From Brachypodium distachyon (taxonomy: Eukaryota; Streptophyta; Magnoliopsida; Poales; Poaceae): 64,000 bases of DNA. The notes under the pieces are model-generated. The model had not been told where the DNA came from. It worked only from the letters and a program-made list of their open reading frames with translations, and did not search any database. Below, piece after piece: positions 45,301-58,345 of this stretch (its first letter is position 1; each line of letters starts with the position of its first letter). The position numbers and the translations under genes are program-made. Location of the stretch: assembly GCF_000005505.3 (NCBI RefSeq), contig NC_016134.3:26611584-26675583 (forward strand), written 5' to 3'.

Positions 45301-47545
45301 TATAAAAACTGATATGATCTATAGTGGTGGATGTGCTCAAACTAAAACAGAAAGATTCGGCCAACAATGATACAGAAATCAAAAGATATGGGCTTCTAAA
45401 CATGGCTAATCAAAACTGCTGCGGCTGAAAAGTTGCTCACCGGAAAAGACACGGGTTCGCCGGAGTTGAAGGAGGATGGCGATGATGTCAATGTAGGGTT
45501 CGATGGGGCCATGGAATATGTCGAGGCGAACATCGTGACGCGGCTTGTGCGGTCGTAGCATCTCCGGATGGCGACGGGCGGAGTTCCGAGCGCGGCGTTG
45601 GCATGGGGTCGGGGACGGTGCGGTCAACGACGGAGATGGATCGCATAACCTTGTCAGGGAGGTAGGAGATGGTCACGTGAGTTCACCGTTGAAAGGAATT
45701 TAAAAACGGACCTTCGGAGAGAAATCACTGGCAACAATGGCGAAGGCAACGGGCAGAGAAAGACGTCGACGTAGCCGGCTGTACAGAGGTTTTGAGGCCA
45801 AACTTTCTACATGGGAATGGGAGAGGAGAAGAAAAGGCTCAAAGTGACGCGCGTGAAATCCTTTTATACTGGCCGAGGAGGGAAATCGGGTGCGGGATGT
45901 CGACGGACGACATTCGGGGCGCCTCTTTTGGAAACTGCGATTATGAGAGGAAACTTCAAATTAATTGCCTGAATCGGTTCCTGAGATGGTGAGGATTGAT
46001 GGGGTGGTTTCCTTTCGAAGAGATACGCGCCGGAAGGAAAGAAATCGAATAAAGAAAATATGGAAGGAGGAGTTTCCTTTACGTGCAGAGGAGGAAGAAC
46101 AGGAGCTGGTGCTCGTGCTCGCTGGCTGGGCTGAGGCGCTCGGTGGAGATGGGCCGGCCCAGTTTGCGTCGGTCCATTCTCTTTTTTTTTCTTTTTTTTT
46201 CTATTTCTGTTTTTATTAATAACTCTTGATTCCTAACTTCAAATAAGTTCAAATAAACTCCAGTAAATTTGTAAATTCAAATCTTCCAAAGTGTGAACTT
46301 TTGGGACTTGAATCCTTTCAAAATAAAATAAGTAAAAAATACTTTTGCTTATATAAATGTCATTAGGGCTTTATAAGTAATACATAAAATAGGTTTTGAA
46401 ATCTATTATGAAACCTTTGTTTCATAAATTAGTTTAAACTCCAATAAACATATTGGGTTGGCATACTTTGCACTAAAACTCTTCCTTAGCTAAATACCCC
46501 ATTGGGTTGAACTCCAAATAAAATCTTATAATAATTATATGTTTCACTAAATTCCAAAATAGCTTTATAACACCAAATGACAAACCATGTAAACCATCGA
46601 GATATTTTCAACTATATATATATTTGGGAAGTCACGTTATCCCAGTCTCAACAACGGAATAAATGTTGGAATAACATTTGCACATGAGGATGTCACGTTA
46701 TCCTCTTCTCAAATATTTGATAACTTCTTCCCAAAAACAAAATTAACATGTCAAAATAAAAATCGAGAAAACATAGGTGCATCATTAAATATGTTTCCAA
46801 CCTTATAACAAGGAAAGTCATATTATTCCCTCTCTTTATCATTTAGATAAATGTTGGAGAACATTTCTAATTGATTTAAGTATTTCAACGATGCTCTCAA
46901 ATGGTCATGGCATCCAAATTGAAACTTAGTGTGCTAATAAATCCTTCAAAAGAAAATAGGATTTATTAAGATGCAAATAATAGTCCAGATAAAATCATAA
47001 TATGCAAATGGTTCCAAATAAAATACTTTGAACTTATATAAACGTCCAACCATGTTGTATACTTTGGATAGTTATATTAATCCACTCTTTTGATAAATAT
47101 TAAAACATGTTGTGGAAAAATTTAAATAAGTCCTAAAAATTTCAAATCCTTCAGAAATTCACAACCAAAATATTTCCAAAGCCAATATTTTATTTAAAAT
47201 AATTATTTTATTTAACATTCCAAAATGAGAAAATTCTGGGATGTTACACAAAACCACAACATGTGCCGTATGCTCACGCTCCAGAATCAGCCGTCGTCGT
47301 CTTCCACCAACCAAACTTCAGGTCCGAGATCGAAGAATTGACCTTGCCATGCTTGGCATCGACGACGCAAACAAGAGGCAAGCACGCGCCCAACAACCAG
47401 CCAGCGACCAAGACTCCCTCACCCGCAAATCTAGTAATTCCCCAAGGAATACTAGATTTTCACCCAGGAGCCTAGAGCTGTTTCCTAGGCTTTTCCTTGT
47501 AAGCGTTCGGACGTGCGGGAGAACCTGTTTCAAATAATTTTCTAT
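42381..47545 (-). mobile_element. L1-type LINE 3' fragment, split by LTR copy A4
   Basis: On the - strand the stretch 42636-42381 ends with GATGTAGAGGCCGGGGGTTT followed by CAACTTCCTTTTTAG and an A-rich tail. This is the usual 3' end of many grass LINEs, preceded by AATAAATTAATAAAATTTGG. The sequence right of the LTR (47249-47545) is its interrupted upstream continuation, judged from the shared CAAAA duplication. Its upstream limit is a guess. Confidence 0.6.
42637..47248 (-). mobile_element. LTR, family A copy 4 (mosaic, 4.6 kb)
   Basis: It runs from TGAAGCGATCC at 42637 to GGGATGTTACA at 47248, flanked by CAAAA (42632-42636 and 47249-47253). The left 1.4 kb (42637-44056) matches copies 1-3 closely. 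From the GCAAGT motif at 44056 rightwards, the remaining 3.2 kb are a different sequence that keeps only the layout: a cysteine-rich segment (44057-44118), a donor-like CG/GTGAG (GT at 45439-45440), a TATA box (GTATAAAAGG on the - strand, about 45861-45871) and the AT-rich end. No internal region is present, so it is a solo LTR of a mosaic subfamily. Confidence 0.92.
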
Positions 47546-47552
47546 TTTTCCC

Positions 47553-47666
47553 AATCCAAATTATTTGTCGCAGTTTTATCTCGATAGGCATGTATGTAGA
47601 CGCATTTCAGTGTGTAGATATATACCAGGCCAAGCTGCGACAAATAATTTGAATCGGAGTGAGTAA
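47553..47666. mobile_element. Stowaway-like MITE (left end decayed)
   Basis: AATCCAAATTATTTGTCGCAG at 47553-47573 (21 bases including one outside the best match) is mirrored by CTGCGACAAATAATTTGAAT at 47634-47653. The right end finishes CGGAGTGAG followed by TA. Confidence 0.65.
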
Positions 47667-49559
47667 TAAATGTTTACCTCCGAATCACTCCATAATCCAT
47701 ACACATTTAATCATTCGCTAACTTTGTAATACAAAATACTAAAAATAACAATCGCATTATTTCCGTGTGGCCAAGTTTAATGTACCGAAAGTGCCAGACT
47801 AAGATGTAAATGCATTTGCATGCCAGAGGCGTAAAGCATAGTCTCTCCGACCAGTATTACCTATCTCAAATTAGCTAAATACGGATTAATCTATGTGCAA
47901 AAAGTATCTAGATACATGTAATATTTCGACAAGTAATTCTGACAGGAGGGAGTATTATTTTTCTGTTATATATAAAATAGAACAGCCAAACCGGTTGTTA
48001 CAAAATCTATGAGATCTACTCCTTTCGTGCACGAGTCCTAATACATGTCGAACTCTTCTATACTCCTAGTTTCGATCACCCCAACAAATTCCGTTAGCTT
48101 TTTTACACGCATGACATCGTTAGACGGACAAATTGACCACAATCGTGTCGCCAGCAATGGGCAATCAAGGCGCCATGCGACCATCCTACGGTGCATTCTC
48201 AACCGTCGGATGCGATCTTGAATGGACAGGATGAGGGTCACTTTTGCTCAGCTCCTCACACTCCACCCTGAAACACTGGCCAATAGGTAAAATAATATAT
48301 GGACTGATCTTATCTGCTGCCTTGAAGAGATGGGTCGATCCAGACCAGGGCGGTCCGTCATCATGAATGACCGGCAGCGTGACGCACGCACGAAGCGCGC
48401 CCCAGGGCTTGAAATGTGGACTGACAAAAACTGCATGCATGGAGTAAATGGCTTCCCGCTTCTTACAACTTTCTGCGCGCCTATGGGCTATGGCTCACTC
48501 CAACGGCTACCTATCTATTCGTCCCAGGTCATTTTGCTACCATCTCCCTGCTAAGAATCAGATGATCGAACCATGTCCATGTTAATCCGCAGAAAGGACG
48601 ACGTACGTGCCGTGAATCGATCAGCTTCTCATTTCTCAACTCTCGCATGGCCGTTGCGCCCATCGCTGGAATTGGTCGATGATGCCGGTTTGGATTCGTG
48701 CGTTGTCGGCCTCAAGCATCCTCTTCGGTTCCTATTTCTGTGCATCCAACATTTGAAGGCGGATTTCTCGACAACAAGAAAACATTTGAAGGCGATAAGG
48801 CTTGATTTCTGAGCGTCGAGGCATCCGATAGAGGTCTATCTGGTTTTGGTATATATGGATTGATGCCCACACGCTATATATTTATCTGATTTCAACAAGT
48901 TTTATACACCATTTCAATCTAAATACGGTGTACAACAATATGCTAACTGCCAAAATGTAGAAAAAATACATAATTGGAGGACATAAACCACCCATTGTTG
49001 ATACTATTGTCACGACCTACTTGTCTACATATTGGTGTTTTTGTGCAGAAGAATATGTCCCGATCGAGATATTGTTTCTAACTTGCGAGTTGTTTTTGTG
49101 CTACTCATTGACATAATTAGGGGTTGCATGCAGGGAAATGATGAAATCCCAAATGGATCCCGGTCTCCATGAAGCTCTTCTAAAAAAAAAGTCTCAAATT
49201 TTAGAAATTCAATTTTTTTTGTGAACAAAATTCAATGTAGATATGTATTTACGTAGATCTTAAAAAGATGTACTATTTGCTATTTTTTTTGACATGTTTT
49301 GTCTACCTCACAAATTAAATAATATTTAAAGAAACTTGTCATTTCAAATTTTTAGTTCTAGGCTCACCGGAGCCCCGGGTCTCCAGGATCCAAACGGCAT
49401 TCCAAGCTAGCTAAGTTATTATGAATTTATTTGATGGAAATATTTTGAATTGTTAAGACCATGTTTAATTTCTCCTGTCATGAATTTTGTAATCCGAATT
49501 GTAGCAAGCTTAAACCATTGACTGCAAAATTTTAGTTCTGGTGAAGGAAAATTGTTGTA

Positions 49560-49683
49560 CTCCCTCCGTTTAACAAAAAATGTTTTAAGTTTGTCAAAAT
49601 TTGGATGTATCAAGACATCACTTAGTGTATAGATGCATTCAAATTTAGTCAAAGTTAACACATTCTTTATTGGACGGAGTGAG
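49560..49683. mobile_element. Stowaway-like MITE
   Basis: The ends CTCCCTCCGTTTAACAAAAA and mirrored TATTGGACGGAGTGAG are flanked by TA (49558-49559 and 49684-49685). It is related to the neighbour at 49863-49986. Confidence 0.85.
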
Positions 49684-49862
49684 TATCATAAAACTAAATT
49701 TATAACAATTGAGTTAGAACGCAAAATCACTTCATTCCAAAGCTCAAGCTATCAAGAAAAATGAACAATAAAATTATGTCTTAAAAAGGTATCACTACAG
49801 TAGCATTTTTTGAAAAACTAAGGATTGCGGTGGTATTTTGTGAATACGCAACAAATATTATA

Positions 49863-49986
49863 CTTCCTCCGTCCAACAAAGGATGTCTCAATTTTGATTA
49901 AATTTGAATGCATTTATACACTAAGTCATGTCGAGCTACATACAAAATTTGACAAACTTGAGACATTTTTTGTTGGACGGAAAGAG
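49863..49986. mobile_element. Stowaway-like MITE, in opposite orientation to its neighbour
   Basis: The ends CTTCCTCCGTCCAACAAAGG and mirrored TTTTGTTGGACGGAAAGAG are flanked by TA. The inner words (TTAGTGTATAGATGCATTCA in one, the reverse in the other) show that the two copies belong to one family. Confidence 0.85.
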
Positions 49987-50393
49987 TATGTTAAATGAAC
50001 CCTAAAATAAATACACTTGTATCGCAACGTAAAATAATATGGGATACGCGGATATGCTCGTAAAATACTTCAATTCCGACTCAAACATGGTTAGGCTGGT
50101 CGCTTCATCTTAAAAAATCGAGCTTTAAATGATTAAGAATGGTGCTGCAAAATATGTCAAATCCAAGTCGTTCCTAAAACACAAATCTACACTCGCACCT
50201 CGCACGTTTAAAAACAAATCTAGCACAACGAACAATATGATCTCTCACAGCACTCTCAAATCTTTAAACAACCCATCGGAGAAACCAAAGAAAAACGATG
50301 GAATTAATCCATCCAAACCTAAACCCGCAACAACCCACGAGCTAAAAATCCGCGCTGATTCCACGTCCCCAGAGGAAAAGAGCTACGCGCCCC

Positions 50394-50405
50394 CCTGTAT
50401 ATATC
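50394..50405 (+). promoter_or_regulatory. TATA box of the serine carboxypeptidase gene
   Basis: CTGTATATATCC lies about 120 bp upstream of the ATG at 50523 in a C-rich context. The transcription start would be near 50430. Confidence 0.5.
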
Positions 50406-50474
50406 CCCCCGAAACACACGCGCACTTCTTTCTCTGCTCCTTCATACTCAAGAACCTGGCCTGTCCAGTAGTAG

Positions 50475-53796
<3,322 letters not shown>

Positions 53797-54280
53797 GTGT
53801 ACCTACAAAAAGCAGCTGAAGATAGAAACAAAAAATAGTTTAGCATTCCTCAATCTTCCTACTTTAGATAAGCTCTGAAGGATGTATTACATGATCAATA
53901 AGTTCTTTATTCTTTAAAAGAGCATAAAAGTAATGCTGGCAAGTATGCTTTTCATTCGGGTTATCAGAGTAATCGTGGAAGTCTGGAAAATGGAGCAAAT
54001 TATATAAGTAACTATGTCAATTTGGTTCGTCTGGGTGGTACAGTGCAATTTGCAACTGTAACTATGTGTAAAACATTTCATAGCTAAAATGGATGCCAAA
54101 AGGTTCATTATTTGAAAAGGTTGCCGGTTAAGTGTATTCTTGTACTTGATTTAGCTTTGATGTCGCGAATGGAATGCTTGTATGATACACCGGGATCTTG
54201 AACATTTTGAACAAATTCAACAACTTGTGGTCCATAAATTAATTTTAACTATCACTTAAGACAATTAAAAAGACTCGTAC
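53797..54280 (+). other. 3' UTR and flank of the carboxypeptidase gene
   Basis: AT-rich and non-coding. A plausible transcript end lies near 53870-53920 (AATAAG near 53898). Nothing else is recognised. Confidence 0.4.
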
Positions 54281-54284
54281 CAAG

Positions 54285-54760
54285 TTACCTGCTCCCATGC
54301 TGTCTTGTCGTGCTGAGCTCAACTATGGGCAGTGCCAGTCGGCAGGGGCAGTCTCTTACCTTAATTAGAGTTATTTTCTGGACAAATTCTGCTGGATCAG
54401 TGTGCCAGAACACAAGGTTCAGAAAGTAGAACTGCATCAAGAGTAAAGTATTCCGGCTTATCTGCATCGGAAGACACAAAGAATGCATTACATTTTTAGT
54501 TTAAGACCTGGAGAGAGAAAAATCATAGAAGCTGACCCAGTTGGAAGCTGGATGTCTCTTTGCTCCCCAAAGGCCAAAAGCTGACAGTAACAACATATTT
54601 TATGTACGCATAAAAAACCCATCTTTGGTGCTCTTGGGCAGTCCCAAATTGTTGTCTTGAAGTGAATTTGGACGGTATCAACGAGGTGCCAGGTGATCAC
54701 CTTGACCCCTTTTACATAAACAATATTATAGTAGGGTGACAAAGTATTACCATCAAAATT
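54285..54760 (-). pseudogene. Possible remnant of a spliced gene (unidentified)
   Basis: On the - strand two open stretches bear splice-like borders. One (about 54760-54490) reads NIVYVKGVKVITWHLVDTVQ and HFKTTIWDCPRAPKMGF. The other (about 54463-54362) begins after TCCGATGCAG, reads DKPEYFTLDAVLL and, in a shifted frame, FWHTDPAEFVQKITLIK, and ends at AG/GTAAGAG. The stretches do not share one frame and I do not recognise the family. It could be a gene fragment captured by a transposon, or chance. Confidence is low. Confidence 0.25.
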
Positions 54761-55982
54761 TCAAAGTACTATCTTCATTTGGACCGCTGCACAGAGTACA
54801 GACATAGCAATACCTATATCATACTAGTATATAGTAGTATAGTACATCACTAGATTGTGTTTGTAGCCAAACTGGTGTTCCGTTTGTCTTTATTACTACC
54901 TGGTCTTGATTGAAAAAATGAACTATGATTCCTATGTCCTAACCCCACTAGCTGTAAGATTCCAGTGCTATACTTTATGTTCCAATGTATAAATCTATAA
55001 ATAAGACGGCCACATCCAACAGGATTGTATTACACAATTGAAAGTTTACAAGGTAGTACCGTCTATTTTGTATTACTGTTCAATCTTGCCAGCTAACAGA
55101 GTGACTACAACGATGTTCAAAAGCGAAGAGTACTATGAATAAGTGGGACAGTTTCTTCATTTCTTTTTCCATCACCAGATATAAAAACGTTGCAATAATT
55201 GGATCTGAAGATGAACTTATTTGCAAATAAAAGATCTAAGCACAAGACCATTCGTTACCTTCAAAATTTGCGAATAATCACATAATTAGGCACAAAAACT
55301 GATTTGCACACTTGGAAGAAATAACACTCTGCACAACTTCTCATGGTGGCTGTACCGATCTCTTTCTGGAGGTTACATACAATGCTGTAATCCAATCCAA
55401 GGATGGAAATCATCAGTTCATCACAAAACGCCTGAGTAGTGTTTGAAGTTGCATGATTAAAATGATCAATTGGTCACTGCCTTCATGAAGTTGCCCACCA
55501 AGCAGTTCTTTCTTGCTATTGTTCATGGGCCTAATGATTCTGCTCACTGTTTCATATATGTTGGCTTATTGTTTTTGTTGGCATAAGGCGCTTCTCTTTG
55601 GGCATCCATTTGCCTGCATTATGCACCTTAAAGATAGCACATGTTGGTGAGATTCATCTATTCTGCCATTGAACTTCTCTATTACCCAGTATATTCAGCG
55701 GCATATCCAATTTATGCACGTTAAAGAGAGCAGATAGTCATAGCCTCAAACTGAAGAACCAGCGTCGCTCTTACCCGAGCTCCACTTCATTTTTTGCAGC
55801 ATATAGATCCAGATATTGGCATGGAAATATTCAAGGTCACAAGTATCCACATTGACCAGAATTCCTTGCATGATAAAAAAAATTGCTCATGGAACCATGA
55901 CAACAATCATAGCTGATTATTGCTTTATGCTCAGACCAATCTGATTGCAGCAGTACAGGACTTCTGCATACCAGCTTCAGTG
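54761..55982. other. Intergenic sequence, probably including the PPR gene 3' UTR
   Basis: No coding feature. The right part (to 55982) is likely the 3' UTR of the PPR gene, which runs leftward. The remainder is AT-rich without recognised repeats. Confidence 0.4.
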
Positions 55983-57485
55983 CTAAGTTAATTCGTAATA
56001 CTGGTTCGTATGCTCATATTTAGATTCTGAACTTCCCATATCCTCGAGTAACCGATCTAAAATCCAAAACATTTGTCTCCTCAAATATCGTGGGATGCTC
56101 CCTTGGTAAAAGGCATAAGCTCTTCCCTTGACATCAACCCAGCTGCACCCAGGTGTCTTCACCATGCCAAGTTCCCTCATCCTTGATCTTAATCCTGCAA
56201 CGCCATCAAGCTGACCCACTGCATCATAGATTCCACAGAGAGTAACATAGTTACTAGCATTATCTTCTTCTAACTCAAACAACCTATAAGCTGCAATCTC
56301 TCCAACATCAACATTATTATGTGTAGCACAAGCGGAGAGTACAGCTCCCCATGCACTAGCACAAGGCCCCATAGGCATCTTCCTTATAAGCCCGACAGCT
56401 TCTTCAATGGCTCCTGCCCGCCCCAAGATGTCAACCATAGATGCGTAGTGCTCAGCAGTGGGCTCCACACCATGAACCTTACTCATTGACTCAAAGATCA
56501 TCCGCCCGTCGGTCACGAGCCCTGAGTGGCTGCAACTAGAAAGGACCGACATGAAGGTGATGCCATTCGGTTTGACTCTCTGAGACAACATCTCCTTGTA
56601 TATCCTCAATGCCTCTTTTCCCTTGCCATGGACACCATAGCAAGATATCAGTGTCGACCAGCTCACCACATTCCTCTCCAGCATGCCCGCAAACACCGCT
56701 CGTGATGCATCCACATGCCCGCACTTTGCATACATGTCGATCAACGCGTTTCCGATTGGGACATCCGAATCGAATGCAAGGCATCGCACCATCCTACCAT
56801 GTATTTCTCTCCCCTTCATGAGCTCCCCTTCCTTCCCACAGGCATTCAGCACGCTCGGCACGGACCGCAGGTCTCTCGCCATGTTCACCACCTCCACCTG
56901 AGCCCTCCTGAAGATCTCCAGAGTTTCCGCTGCCATCCCGGCCCTCGCATAAGCGGTAACCATGCAATTCCACACAACAGAGTCCTTCTCTGGCATCTCG
57001 TCGAACACCCTCGCTGCATTGTCCAGGAGACCAGACTTGGCATACATATCTAGAAGTGCGCTGGAAACAACAACATTGCCGAGAAACCCGAACTGGACGG
57101 CAAACCCATGGAGCACGGCGCCAAGAAGCGGGTCCTGGAGCTCGGCGCACGCCCGGAGAGCCGCAGGGACCGCGTAGCGGTCAGGGCGGAATCCGGCCGC
57201 GATGAGGCCGGAGAGAAGCTCGAGAGCCGCGCGGGGTGGGGAGGCGGCGAGGAGGATGTTGTACGCGTGCATGGACGGAGAAGGCATCGCGTCGAACACC
57301 TTGCGGGCGCACGGGAGAGCGGCGCAGCGACAGTACAGCAGGACCAGGTCGGTCTCGAGGGTGGCCTGGGGGAGGTGGCCTCTGACGATGGCCTGCACGT
57401 GGAGCTGCGCGCCGGCGGGTAGAGCTCCGGCGGCGGCGCAACGCCGGAGGAGCCCGGAGAGGCGGGCGGCGGTGGGCGGCGACAT
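55983..57485 (-). CDS. Pentatricopeptide repeat protein, PLS class with E/E+ end, 500 aa, intronless
   Basis: One uninterrupted frame runs from ATG 57485 to TGA 55983. Tandem ~35-residue PPR motifs cover about residues 25-400, with typical words DMYAKSGLLDNAARVFDEMP (about 145), NALIDMYAKCGHVDASRAVF (about 245) and VSWSTLISCYGVHGKGKEAL (about 275). They continue with FMSVLSSCSHSGLVTDG and HYASMVDILGRAGAIEEAV. The E region has WGAVLSACATHNNVDVGE and SNYVTLCGIYDAVGQLDGV. The E+ part begins GCSWVDVKGRAYAFYQGS. There is no DYW domain. Such proteins usually act in mitochondria or plastids as RNA-editing specificity factors; the target is not predictable by eye. The N-terminus is Ala/Arg-rich and hydroxylated, compatible with import. 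It is divergently placed to the snoRNA gene, about 190 bp from its promoter element. Confidence 0.93.
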   Translation of the reverse strand: MSPPTAARLSGLLRRCAAAGALPAGAQLHVQAIVRGHLPQATLETDLVLLYCRCAALPCARKVFDAMPSPSMHAYNILLAASPPRAALELLSGLIAAGFRPDRYAVPAALRACAELQDPLLGAVLHGFAVQFGFLGNVVVSSALLDMYAKSGLLDNAARVFDEMPEKDSVVWNCMVTAYARAGMAAETLEIFRRAQVEVVNMARDLRSVPSVLNACGKEGELMKGREIHGRMVRCLAFDSDVPIGNALIDMYAKCGHVDASRAVFAGMLERNVVSWSTLISCYGVHGKGKEALRIYKEMLSQRVKPNGITFMSVLSSCSHSGLVTDGRMIFESMSKVHGVEPTAEHYASMVDILGRAGAIEEAVGLIRKMPMGPCASAWGAVLSACATHNNVDVGEIAAYRLFELEEDNASNYVTLCGIYDAVGQLDGVAGLRSRMRELGMVKTPGCSWVDVKGRAYAFYQGSIPRYLRRQMFWILDRLLEDMGSSESKYEHTNQYYELT

Positions 57486-57504
57486 TTCGGCAACCGCCGG
57501 TATT

Positions 57505-57552
57505 AACTGTTAGATGTTTTTTTTTTTTTTTGAGCGAACTGTTAGATGTTTT
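57505..57552 (-). mobile_element. Tail-only retroposon insertion with 16-bp target duplication
   Basis: AACTGTTAGATGTTTT is present identically at 57505-57520 and 57537-57552. Between them lie only 11 T and GAGCG. On the - strand this is CGCTC followed by an A-run, i.e. the last five bases and poly(A) of a retroposon. It sits in the short leader or promoter between the PPR gene and the snoRNA gene. Confidence 0.7.
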
Positions 57553-57670
57553 AACCACCGTTGCTGCCCGCTGATAAGCCCAGCCCAATAAGGCCTGAGG
57601 TAAGGAAATCTGAAAGCCCAGCAGCAGCAAGGGGCCGTGGGAGTAGCTAGCACACGGTGGCTGTTTGTTT

Positions 57671-57721
57671 AGTCCCACATCGGCAGCATACGGAGGAAGG
57701 GGAGGCTGGGAGGGATATAAA
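57671..57721 (+). promoter_or_regulatory. Plant snRNA-type promoter: USE and TATA box
   Basis: AGTCCCACATCG at 57671-57682 is the upstream sequence element (RTCCCACATCG) of plant snRNA genes. TATAAA follows at 57716-57721. The gap of 33 bp is that of RNA polymerase II-type snRNA genes (about 33-34), not the about 23 of Pol III types such as U6 and U3. Confidence 0.85.
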
Positions 57722-57749
57722 AGAGCAGTTGGGTGCTCTTTTCTAAAGC

Positions 57750-57876
57750 ATGATCCTTCAGGCAGCAAAGGGAAATGATGAGCGGTAACGGCTTGCAAAT
57801 TTCACTGCGAGAGGGTGCCCGCCCCAACTAAGCCTGTTACGACAATGGGGCACCCCAATGATTTACCATCTGATCC
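57750..57876 (+). ncRNA. U13-like box C/D snoRNA (18S rRNA 3'-end guide)
   Basis: The transcript would start about 30 nt after the TATA box. ATGATCCTTC (57750-57759) is complementary to GAAGGATCAT at the 3' end of 18S rRNA. Box C ATGATGA follows at 57775-57781. TGTTACGAC (57835-57843) is complementary to GTCGTAACA just upstream of 18S helix 45. It is presented in the loop of a stem made by GGGTGCCC (57813-57820) and GGGCACCC (57848-57855). Box D CTGA is at 57870-57873. This order (5' GATCCTT, box C, stem-loop with GTTACGAC, box D) is that of U13 snoRNA, which in animals guides N4-acetylation of cytidine in 18S helix 45 with the NAT10/Kre33 enzyme. The size (about 125 nt) is slightly larger than the vertebrate RNA as I remember it. 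The snoRNA would act in the nucleolus. The ends are not fixed by sequence alone. Confidence 0.75.
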
Positions 57877-58345
57877 CGAATTTGACAACCCAATTTTTTT
57901 TCCAGTTTTTTATCCATCTTTTGGGTTTTCATTTTTGAACTTTTTCTTAGTGTTTGTTTGGTCTATTTCTTTTGTTCTTTTTGCGGGAGCTTTGTTTGTT
58001 TTAAAGGTACTTCAGTTTATTCGATGGTGGTAAATTGATCTTGTGAGTTTGACAGCTCCCATTTCGGCTCTTATACATTCTTCTAGCTCGGCTGGTAGCT
58101 CAAGGCTGGTTAGAGCAAAAGACCAGCTTCTTTTGGCAAGTCAAATTGACTGGATAGAACATTTTACAACAAGAAACACACAAGTTAGACATCGTTACTC
58201 TCTTATCCGCGCTGGCTCTCTGATGAGTGCTGAGGTTTTGATTTGTGAAGCTTCACTGGGATGTGAATTGTGAAAGGGGGGATCGAGGTTTTCAAGTAGG
58301 GAGGAGAAACAGACAGAGCAAATTGTGAAAGGCAATCGCCAAAAT
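57877..58345. other. Intergenic sequence downstream of the snoRNA
   Basis: T-rich runs follow the snoRNA (57893-57901). Short frames exist but show no family features. Nothing else is recognised. Confidence 0.4.

Larger units (their letters stand above)
47546..50390. other. MITE-rich intergenic region
   Basis: No gene is supported. Besides the MITEs listed separately, a degenerate Stowaway-like piece may lie at about 47860-47953 (ends in GGAGGGAGTA). A segment at about 49150-49395 has weakly inverted ends (TGGATCCCGG / mirrored TGGATCCTGG) and may be another, unclassified MITE. The stretch 48000-48830 shows nothing I recognise. Confidence 0.5.

Noticed and set aside
57671..57901. Pol III (U6/U3/telomerase RNA type) gene
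   Set aside because: The USE-TATA gap is 33 bp, not about 23. There is no U6, U3 or telomere-template sequence, although a T-run follows at 57893.
57815..58033. 72-aa frame with hydrophobic C-terminus (MGHPNDLPSDPEF)
   Set aside because: Its start lies inside the snoRNA and its hydrophobic part is due to T-rich sequence after it. No homologue is recognised.
58080..58170. tRNA-like words GGTAGCTCAAGGCTGGTTAGAGC
   Set aside because: An anticodon-like stem can be drawn, but there is no T-arm or acceptor pairing.
58040..58280. Possible organellar DNA insertion (TAPISALIHSS)
   Set aside because: A brief resemblance to NADH dehydrogenase subunit wording only; the rest does not continue as any organellar gene I know.
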